Assembly: GCA_001919995.1 (NCBI GenBank)
Contig: MNIY01000094.1
Location: 1-12,873 of the forward strand
DNA: 12,873 nt
Reading direction: 5' to 3'
Source: Ktedonobacter sp. 13_1_20CM_4_53_11
GTDB lineage: Bacteria > Chloroflexota > Ktedonobacteria > Ktedonobacterales > Ktedonobacteraceae
How positions within the stretch are numbered: position 1 is the first letter of the stretch; each line of letters opens with the position of its first letter. Both the position numbers and the translations under genes were made by a program. Below are positions 1-8,000 of the stretch, piece by piece. Below the pieces are notes generated by a model. That model saw nothing but the letters and a program-made list of their open reading frames with translations, searched no databases and was not told the origin of the DNA.

Positions 1-3000
1 AAAGGCTTCTTCTACGCTGTCTTTGGTTATCTCATTCTGCAGCAGCTCGTTTTCTAGGTCCTTGAAGAATGGTGACTTGTTGTCCCGCAACTCAGGCTCA
101 ATCCAGTTTTCAGGATATAAGAAGACCTTGCGATTGGCTTCCCAGACCCGGTAGTTTTTCATCCATTTCCATTCCCTGACGTCTTCTGGGGTGAAGACGA
201 CCTGTTCCTTTTCCAGATTCATGAGACAACGCTGTACGAAGAGTTGCACTGAGCTGATGGCCTGTTTGATGCGCGAGGTGATCATGCAGGGATCCATTTC
301 GACGTCAATCAAAAAGTGCTCATATAATCCATTGGAGTCGCGCCAATCCTGTCCCTTACTGGGGTCAGGGTGAGCCACGAGGTACGAAACCAGCGAGGAA
401 CGCTGCTTTTCGCGCAAGATATCCCTCAGCGGCTTAGCCACCGCAAGCCATTGGTCGTCGTCATATTTGGCTTTGACGCTCTGCTTGATACGGCGGGATA
501 CTTCGGAGGTAACATCGGGCTGGGTCCATGCGAAGTTCTTCTCGAGAACTTTTGCCGCTGACACACCGAGCCGCTTTAATATCACAAAGCACGCCCTCAA
601 GCGTTTCAATGCTCGCTCATCTTTATAAGCGTCGGGGAATGTGAAGCCGAGGCCCTGGTCGCCGGCAAGAAACACTAAGTCATCCCTATTCCAACCCGTG
701 CGCTCGCTCAGGATTTGCCACAGCTGTGTCTCTGCGTCTGCCGTATTTGCCCCGTTGAATCTGGCCGCCAAATCGAAGACAGCCATTAGCGCGGGCTCGT
801 TTGACAGTACTGCTACCGCGTCGTCCGTCAGGCCAAAGGGAACTTTCAATTGTTGCCACTCTTTCGACGACAACGTGTCTCGCAATTGCGGCAGCCCGCG
901 CAGCAAGTCGATTACATCTACTAACCTTTCCCAGCCAGCAAAAAGCGCTGCTGGAGAGGCAGCAACACCAACCGGCAGCGCACTCAAATCCAACAATGTC
1001 AAGCTGGCTGCGTGTACAAGTAGCCAGCGTAATTCTTCAGCGAGCAATTTGAACTTGCTAATGATAGTGGCTGTTTTGGCCAGCAGGATGAAGGCTTGAA
1101 ACTGTGGTGGAAATTCAGTTGCGCTTAATGTTTTCTTGCTTGTGATACTTGTGATAAAGGAATCCTGTAGGAAAATGGATAGCTTCGTGGGATCGTTCGG
1201 CGAATTGAGTAATGTAACCAATAGCAACTCAGTCGCTGCAACCTCCAGCTTCAAAGCCGCGCTTAATTTTTGTTTCACAAAACTCTCGCTCGAAGTCCGC
1301 CTGGTCAACTCAACGGCCGGGTCTGGTGGGTCGGCTGTGGAGTTGTTCTCAGTGGCGATCTTCTGTAGCCCACTACGGATCTCCTCCAGGACAAGCGCGA
1401 TGCTCTCCTCTGTCGGAGTTACTGCAGAAGGTGGAACAACATGATCCCGTAGAAGGTAATCCAATTCTGCGATAGTAAAGCCTGATACGCGTATCTTACG
1501 CACTTTCTCTACAAACATAAGCGTATCCTGGGTATGAGCAGCGTCGAACGGATTGATACCAGTCAGCGTTTTGACCAGCAGAAAGTCCCGGATGGACAAC
1601 TTGAGCGCTTTGGCAAAGGACACGATGCGGTACAGTTGTGAGAGGTTGGCGAGATTCAGCATATCATCTTTAATCTCGCTCTCAGCGAGATTGAGAGTCG
1701 TCGGGACGGCATCGCTCCTGGTCAAAAGCGACAGATCGGCTTCGCTGATCCCCAGGGCCGCAAGCAATGCAGGAATATGCTCGCTGATCTTTCCGCTGTT
1801 GTTTGCGAGTTTATCTAACGTGAAGGCATCATCCACAGGATCCGTCACTGTTTTGTTCAGGAAGAGCTGTTCGTAGAAGGATTTGCTCCCGTCGCTATAA
1901 CTGGCAGTGTCAATTGGAGCCCACCAGCTTAACATGTTAATGAGGGGAACCATAAGCTGACTACGCAGGCGCTGGATGTGCGACAGTTGTAGCAGGAAGG
2001 TCGGGTTTAAATCCCCCTGTATCAGTGCAGTAATGGCCTGGTCTAATTCATCCATCGTCCAGCCCAGTTTGCGCCACAGGCGAATGAAATGCTGCATGCG
2101 GCCCAACGCCGTTTGATTGAGGGGCACAATCACGAGTTTGCTTGGGTCACAGGTATCCCTGTCTTCAGGCTTAACAGAGGCAAGCGTGTCAATACGCAGT
2201 GCCCGGTTCGCATTGATAAACTTTGTATCAAGCAAGTCAAGCAGCTCCTTGTAGGCGAGCCCTGACCTTTTCAGAAAGACGTGGACCCGGCTTAAAATGT
2301 CAATCCAGCTACCCTGTATCGTATTCGTGTTATCTGCAGGGTCCGGGATTGCATCAGTTTTGCCCAACCCCCAGAACTCCCACGGACCCTTAGGGGAGAT
2401 ACCGCTAATGATTTCTCGTTCCACAGTTGTCAGGCCCAGGTATTCGCTGGCAATGGCGATATCGGTCAGTTCAGCTGGCGGTGCCTCTTTATGAAATGTC
2501 TCCATCAATTCGTACCGGTGCACGCCCAGGTGTTCCAGGTATGCTCGTGCCTCCTCGATCCACAGGTCGAAGGGCAGGTCCCACGGATAGACCTGTTGGG
2601 CGAGCGTCTCGTATGCTTGGATCTTGAAATGCTCGGGATTGGCGCTGAGTTCTTCAGCGGTGTCGCTGGTCTGATAGGCTACGATGCTTGAGGTGGCTGC
2701 CGGCCCAGGTCGCGCGGGGATGGGAAGGCTGGGTGGTCGCGGGACTGGCGGACCGGGGAGTGTTGGTGCAGGAATGGTTAAAGGTGGTTGAGGTGGCGGA
2801 ACAACTTGCTCGAGTACTTCATTGACCAGATCTACATATGGCATGGGCGTGTCAGTGTTTTCACAAGACAGTTCAATCTCGCCGATATCCGGGCGCCGTT
2901 CAAAAAGTATATCCTTGGCTTTTTTACCAGTGTCTGTCCCATTCGCGTCGACAACTGTAAGACGCCTAAGGAAAGATAGCATATCAACCAGGTAAGCAGG

Positions 3001-5010
3001 CGGGCTGTAGACCGACCGGCAGTGCTCGCACTCACACACATCCAACCCTCCGAACAGCGTCCTCCAGTCAGGAATTTCTGCTACATCTGTAGGAAGCTTC
3101 GGAGTGACATACAAACCAACGGAGTTGAACGCCGCCGCGTATTTAGCGTAAAGTACCGTCGTCGTCGCTACGCGGTGATCGGCCTGGTCATAGATAGCTT
3201 TCGCCCTTTCTTCACCCATGTGCTGACCAAATTTTGTAGCAAATTCAGTTCGCCCCCATCTGCTCACAATGCTGTGGGCCGAGTGCACTTGATCAGCCAG
3301 GAGAGGACGCCACTCCTCATAGTACGGTGTCAGCCTGGATAAGCGCTGAATGCTGCTGAGGTGCTTCGTCAGAGTTTCGGCATCCTTTACATCTCTGATT
3401 GTGTTGGGATTTTTAGACAGGTAGCTGCTAACAGGGGCAGTGTCGAATGCAAAATCCGGGTTGTTAGCAAAGAATTTGAGCAGGTCCTCTTTTTCTTGCG
3501 CCTTGAAGGGAGCACCGGTAGAGCTGTCTGTCTCGATCTGGTGAGCGAATGCCGCGGTGGGAAAAGTAGCCTCAATCACGCGTGCCATGGCGCTGGCTTT
3601 TTCTTGATCATCTTTCCCCTCGATATCCGGCGGGAAGCCAACAGGCTTGTCATCAATCTTCTTGTTAGCCAGCTCCAGCCAGGCCTGAGCATCAAGCTTA
3701 GCCAGGTCACGTGGGGATTTCAGTGATCCCGCCTGTCGCATCTGTTGCAGCTCACGAATGAGGGGCAGATAGTTTTGTGTAAGTGCGCTCACCTGGAAAG
3801 TGAATTGTAGGCCGTCTACGTGATCTTTGAACTGCGGGTGTTCACCTAAGGCTTTCCAGAAGCCCTCGACGGGGCCTTTGTGGGTAAGGTACAGCTTCAA
3901 GAATGTTTTCTGTTCTTCCTTCGCTAAGAGGCTGCTGCTTAACAGATCACCCAGGGAAGCCCTTCCTTTGTCGTCCGCCGACCGCAGCGCCTGCTCCACA
4001 GCTTGTTCCTTCAGACCTTCGATGATGCTATCGATCTGATTGCTCAGCTTTGCAGGAATGATATTGGCCCGCAAGGCGTTCTCAAGTGCGCCACGCAATA
4101 CCTGCGAGGGATAGGCGAGCAGTGATGGGAAGTCAGTGGGTAGGTTCTGACGGAAGAGGCCGTAAAACGCCTCAGGCAGCACCGAATTTATTTTGGTTGA
4201 CCCATCGAGGGCACCACCAGTCTCTTTTGCCAGCACGGCAGCCTGCACCAGAAACGAAATATGCTGAGGATCTTTGCCAGTTTCGCCTGCCAGAAAAGTG
4301 ATTTCTTGATGTCCTTCGTCCTCTTTCAGATCGGCGATTTTATCAATCAGTGTAGGGCGCTCGACGCCCGCAATCTCGACATCCTCAAGCAGGGGTATGA
4401 GTTCTAGGATAAGCCGTTCATACTCCGAAGGCCCCCGGTATCCTTCAACGCGAATGACAAGGTCCACCGTCTCCTCCGGCCGGGCGTTGAAAATGATGGG
4501 GGATGCGGCGAGCAGAGAACCAGAGGCGTTGAACACACGCACGAGCAGATCCGCACTTTGCTTTCCGGCACGGCGGAACTGAGCGGAGGTGTACGTTATC
4601 TCATAGCGCCCATCTTTATCGCTTGTTGTCTCGTTCAGCTGGTTCTCGCTGCGCAAATCTTTATCAAAGGCGCGCACCACGCCACCAACGAGAGGACTGC
4701 CATCCGCCTGCCGAATGTGCCCTTTGACGACAAACTGCTTCAACCCGTCTTTCACGTTACCGGCGGGCTCCGCTTTAGGCTGCAGCGCATCTCCCCGTGT
4801 GCCGATGAGTTTGGCGGTGGTCTCATCAACCACACCTGTGGCTGGCAAGCCATGTTCTTTCTGGAGAGCGTGCACGGCCTGGAAAGTAGTCTTATCAAAG
4901 AATCCTTCCGTGTCATCAATAGAAAAACCGAGTTGACGCAACTTCTGCTGTAGCAGCTTGACATCCTCGCCGTTCGTTGTTAAGGACAAGTTTCTACCTT
5001 GCAGTTGCAT
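1..5010 (-). CDS. Tc toxin subunit A (TcA), N-terminal 1670 residues, C-terminus beyond window
   Basis: This is the pore-forming and receptor-binding subunit of a Tc (ABC) toxin. I translated the whole minus-strand frame from the ATG at 5010 to base 1: 1670 codons with no stop. Residues about 12-70 form a PG_binding_1-like domain, and about 91-188 a transthyretin/Ig-like beta domain. The VRP1 (Salmonella virulence plasmid A protein-like) region follows from about 270, with the hallmark FYGLFRQNLPT (282-292), a CECEHCRSVYSP segment (659-670), FERRPDIGEIELSCENTDTP (about 694-713), a proline-rich linker (738-770), WEFWGL (near 856) and FIRLWRKLGWTMDELD (near 960). From about 1511 the ABC-toxin N-terminal/neuraminidase-like region begins (YEHFLIDVEMD 1563-1573; YPENWIEPELRD 1632-1643). 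The missing part should hold the rest of the neuraminidase-like region, the channel and the TcB-binding domain, perhaps another 1000-1500 residues. It starts 22 nt after the BC gene behind a strong Shine-Dalgarno. The neuraminidase-like label is structural and implies no sialidase activity. Confidence 0.95.
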   Translation of the reverse strand, partial: MQLQGRNLSLTTNGEDVKLLQQKLRQLGFSIDDTEGFFDKTTFQAVHALQKEHGLPATGVVDETTAKLIGTRGDALQPKAEPAGNVKDGLKQFVVKGHIRQADGSPLVGGVVRAFDKDLRSENQLNETTSDKDGRYEITYTSAQFRRAGKQSADLLVRVFNASGSLLAASPIIFNARPEETVDLVIRVEGYRGPSEYERLILELIPLLEDVEIAGVERPTLIDKIADLKEDEGHQEITFLAGETGKDPQHISFLVQAAVLAKETGGALDGSTKINSVLPEAFYGLFRQNLPTDFPSLLAYPSQVLRGALENALRANIIPAKLSNQIDSIIEGLKEQAVEQALRSADDKGRASLGDLLSSSLLAKEEQKTFLKLYLTHKGPVEGFWKALGEHPQFKDHVDGLQFTFQVSALTQNYLPLIRELQQMRQAGSLKSPRDLAKLDAQAWLELANKKIDDKPVGFPPDIEGKDDQEKASAMARVIEATFPTAAFAHQIETDSSTGAPFKAQEKEDLLKFFANNPDFAFDTAPVSSYLSKNPNTIRDVKDAETLTKHLSSIQRLSRLTPYYEEWRPLLADQVHSAHSIVSRWGRTEFATKFGQHMGEERAKAIYDQADHRVATTTVLYAKYAAAFNSVGLYVTPKLPTDVAEIPDWRTLFGGLDVCECEHCRSVYSPPAYLVDMLSFLRRLTVVDANGTDTGKKAKDILFERRPDIGEIELSCENTDTPMPYVDLVNEVLEQVVPPPQPPLTIPAPTLPGPPVPRPPSLPIPARPGPAATSSIVAYQTSDTAEELSANPEHFKIQAYETLAQQVYPWDLPFDLWIEEARAYLEHLGVHRYELMETFHKEAPPAELTDIAIASEYLGLTTVEREIISGISPKGPWEFWGLGKTDAIPDPADNTNTIQGSWIDILSRVHVFLKRSGLAYKELLDLLDTKFINANRALRIDTLASVKPEDRDTCDPSKLVIVPLNQTALGRMQHFIRLWRKLGWTMDELDQAITALIQGDLNPTFLLQLSHIQRLRSQLMVPLINMLSWWAPIDTASYSDGSKSFYEQLFLNKTVTDPVDDAFTLDKLANNSGKISEHIPALLAALGISEADLSLLTRSDAVPTTLNLAESEIKDDMLNLANLSQLYRIVSFAKALKLSIRDFLLVKTLTGINPFDAAHTQDTLMFVEKVRKIRVSGFTIAELDYLLRDHVVPPSAVTPTEESIALVLEEIRSGLQKIATENNSTADPPDPAVELTRRTSSESFVKQKLSAALKLEVAATELLLVTLLNSPNDPTKLSIFLQDSFITSITSKKTLSATEFPPQFQAFILLAKTATIISKFKLLAEELRWLLVHAASLTLLDLSALPVGVAASPAALFAGWERLVDVIDLLRGLPQLRDTLSSKEWQQLKVPFGLTDDAVAVLSNEPALMAVFDLAARFNGANTADAETQLWQILSERTGWNRDDLVFLAGDQGLGFTFPDAYKDERALKRLRACFVILKRLGVSAAKVLEKNFAWTQPDVTSEVSRRIKQSVKAKYDDDQWLAVAKPLRDILREKQRSSLVSYLVAHPDPSKGQDWRDSNGLYEHFLIDVEMDPCMITSRIKQAISSVQLFVQRCLMNLEKEQVVFTPEDVREWKWMKNYRVWEANRKVFLYPENWIEPELRDNKSPFFKDLENELLQNEITKDSVEEAF
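2701..2799 (-). other. Proline-rich linker inside the TcA VRP1 region
   Basis: Residues 738-770 contain 17 prolines in 33 positions, including PPPQPP and GPPVPRPP. The segment lies between the block ending in PYVDLVNEVLEQVV and the block resuming with QTSDTAEELSANPEH, both typical of VRP1. It is probably a flexible or polyproline-II loop between two folded lobes rather than a domain. Confidence 0.8.
4801..4977 (-). other. Peptidoglycan-binding-like domain at the TcA N-terminus
   Basis: Residues 12-70 of the TcA read as a PG_binding_1 fold. The helix contains GEDVKLLQQKLRQLGF, the central motif is GFFDKTTFQAVHALQKEHGL, and the end is ATGVVDETTAKLIG. These match the usual pattern of a repeat helix, a glycine turn, T..AV..FQ..-like core residues and a closing TG.VD..T...L. 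In other proteins this domain binds cell-wall peptidoglycan, mostly in hydrolases. Its role on a toxin stalk is unknown; anchoring the toxin to the producer's wall or assisting wall transit are inferences. A transthyretin/Ig-like beta domain follows (FVVKGHIRQADGSPLVGG, then DKDGRYEITY and later ETVDLVIRVEG, residues about 93-190). I saw no signal peptide before it. Confidence 0.85.
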
Positions 5011-5016
5011 GATTGC

Positions 5017-5023
5017 CCTCCTT
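5017..5023 (-). promoter_or_regulatory. Shine-Dalgarno of the TcA gene
   Basis: The minus strand reads AAGGAGG at this site, six bases before the ATG at 5010. It lies wholly within the 22-nt gap after the TGA of the BC gene. It fixes the TcA start and shows that TcA has its own ribosome site despite the operon layout. Confidence 0.9.
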
Positions 5024-5032
5024 CTTAAAAGC

Positions 5033-8000
5033 TCACAAAATCTTAGGAGTCGACTGCTCCCTGAAAATGACGTTGGGACTTCTGGCCTCTGTTTCGGAGA
5101 CTTCTTGCCCCTGAGGGTTCCTATAGATGACGCGGCCTCTAGTCTTCTCAATCGTGTATCCCGTTAAGCCAGGACGCAGGCCTTCCGGCCCGCTCACGAA
5201 GCCGCGGATCGGAACCTTAAGGCCCTCGCGCAAGAACGTCTGCGGATAGTATTCGACCAGATCGGGGATAATGCCCCCCAACAGCGAGAGGACGCTAAAC
5301 GCAGTTCCGGTAACTTTGACTCCAGCACCCAATTGGGAAGGAGACACGACTCGACCGGTCTTGGGATCGACTGGTGGTCCCTTGGGTGTCGTCGGGTTAA
5401 ATGCTTCCGGCTTTGTGGCGCGCAAGGCGGCTCGCTCGCCATAATCAGCCGTGGCGGGAAGCCTGGAGGCCTCCCCCGCGTCAATCAGTCCCCTGGTCGT
5501 CAAAGGCGCCTTGGTCGTCTGCTCTATCTTGAGGACTTCTAGGTCTAACCGTGCCTCCCCGAGCCTATGGTGCGTATAGACCTTTTCCACCACACGAGGA
5601 TCCGTGAGGCTGTAGATCTCTGCCTTGATGATGGGATTTCTCCGTGAATGTAGAGTCGGGATCGATCCTGTCTCATTGACGTATGCCTCTGGCAATCCAA
5701 CCATTCTAGCGTAACGGATGGCTCGGAGGTGGTGAGGTTGGAAAACGCCGCCCTGGCTGGCCACACCCGTTCTAATGTGCTCGGCGGCAGTTCCTACTCG
5801 GCGGATCCTGGAGTAATCCAATCCAGACGCGGAAGGAATAGGGGAAAGAACCTTTCCCAATAATATGGCTACCAGCGGATTCCGGTTTAATTCCTGGGCA
5901 ACCGGTCTTAAGGCATCTGAGATGTCGACGGACTGAGTTCCGGTAGGGTCTACATGCCGCAACGGATTATTTCCCGTGTACGCATACAGGTCGGGTCCAT
6001 CCACCATCCCCGCCGGATCACAACTCGTCCACCTCCCCAACCACGCCGCGTAGTACCGCGCCCCATGGTAGTACAACCCTGTCTCCTCATCCCGCTCCTT
6101 GCCTGTGAAGCGATAGCGTTTCTGACTAACCTCCACACCGCTGCGCACAGCTTGATACGACGTGCTGCCGTAGGGGTAATACTCCTCGTATGAAATCACC
6201 GCGCCAATCTCGTCAAGTTCCAGACACGCCGAGCCGAGATGGTTGTCACGTTGATAACGGGTGAGTGATTTCTGCGATTGAACCTGTGCTCCTTGATCAA
6301 TTGTTTTGGTCTCCACCAGCGTGATGCGCTTCTTATCGTCCATCACGTGTAGCGTCTCGCGCTCTAGCGTAGCTGTGTTGCCCTCGCCGTTGTGCTCCCG
6401 GTAGATCTCGAATGCACCGAGGTAGATGCGTTCTTTCATCCGCGTCGGCGTTTGTCCGGCCGAGGCTTGCCGCTCGGTCACCTTGCGCACGCGCTGGCCC
6501 GCTGCATCATAGACGTAGTACGTCCTCTCGCCCATGCCGCCGTTATTGACCACCTGTTGCTGGGTAGCGTGAAGTTGATCCTTGAAATCCCAATCCATGA
6601 CTCCAAGGTGGGGCATCGTGGTCATGTTGCCATGCTCGTCGTAGGTGTAGCTGGTGCGCCCGCCATCGTGCTCACCGGGTGGCCTGGTGTGGACGAGATG
6701 ATTGGATTTTGAAACATCTGGCTTGGCCGGGTCGGGTTCGTACTCGTACACCCGCGTCCAACTCCCGCTGGCTGCTGCATGCTGCATTTCTCGCATATTG
6801 CCAACTTCATCGTATGTGTAATGCTCGGTGTAATTCCCCATTGCCTTGCCATCACCGGGATGAGGGAGGTTCGTACGGAATGAATCGTCCCAGTCAACCT
6901 GGCGTGGCGGGTTGAGTTGACCACCAGCTTGCCCCAAATGCTCGCGAACGCTAGCTTCAATCAGGCGATAGATCGCGTCATATATATAGTCTGCACCTGG
7001 CTCTACTCTCTGGTTGCGGAAGTAGATGGTGTTCTGGATGTCAGCGTTATCTTGAATATGCGTGATGTTACTGGCGGGGTCATAGGTGTAACGCAGGTCT
7101 TGCAGGCTTTCCGTTCCATTGTTGCGAGTGGTCAATAAGTGGATAAGCCGGAAAGTCTTGTCGTCGTACTCATACGTTGTGGTCACACCATTGCCATACT
7201 CGATCAACGCCCTCTGACCCTTCGCATCGTAGTCAATGTTGGTCACAAACGGTGTCACAGTCGTCGCGCCGCGCAGGTTTACGTTCACCTGCTCAAGCAA
7301 GTTCGCCTCGTTGAAGCTGTGCCGGGTTATGCTACCGTCGGGTGTGGTCAGGGTGACCGGGCGATTGAGCGCGTCGTAAGTTGTGCTGCTTGTGAAGCTC
7401 TCTCTCTCCAGCGCGGGCGCAGATGACCAGTCCACCTGATCTTTATAGTTCTGGAGCAACTGCTGGGTACTGCTCAGCAGGTTGCCCTTGAAATCATACT
7501 GATTGTCTGTAACGACGCCAGCACCATCAAACTGCTGGTACATTTTACCGCGCAGGTTCAGCGACCTGGACTCATTATCTGGTAATGACTCCCCGTAGAC
7601 CGTACGCTCAGCCAATACCTCTGTAGCGTTTCCTTGTCGCACGAACAGATTTGTAGGACGATGAAGCTCATCATAAGCATGCCGGATTTCATGCCCCCGG
7701 CTATCCCACGTTCTGATCGGCTTGCCTATCACATCGTTCAACATCCAGCGCTCACCAGCGTCCACACTGGCCTGGTGAGTCTTGTTGCTGAGCATGTCGT
7801 AGTCATACATCATGACTTTGCGCCCCAGCGCGTCGGTGACCGAACGCTGGTTGCCTTCGATGTCCAGTTCGCCGCGTGTTGGGTACTTACCCCCAACACC
7901 GTTATCGGCAATCGTCAGGAAGGTGCGCCCTAGCGTGTCAAAGTGGGCGACGGTCGGCGTATCGGCATGCGCGGCGGCTTTGTCAGCGGCGGATTTTTCT

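Noticed and set aside
1..480. Sialidase activity suggested by the neuraminidase-like TcA domain
   Set aside because: The domain name reflects a receptor-binding fold in TcA proteins. Only its beginning lies in the window and no catalytic motif is seen.
4558..4953. Plus-strand frame of 131 codons, and the many other plus-strand frames in 1-5000
   Set aside because: They lie opposite the uninterrupted TcA frame, whose minus-strand translation matches TcA family motifs throughout. The plus-strand peptides show no recognisable domain.
4752..4964. Minus-strand 70-codon frame overlapping the TcA start
   Set aside because: It is an out-of-frame shadow of the PG-binding domain coding sequence, without a ribosome site or recognisable domain.
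5011..5032. Terminator or attenuator between the BC and A genes
   Set aside because: The 22-nt gap is mostly ribosome site and contains no stem-loop with a T-run.
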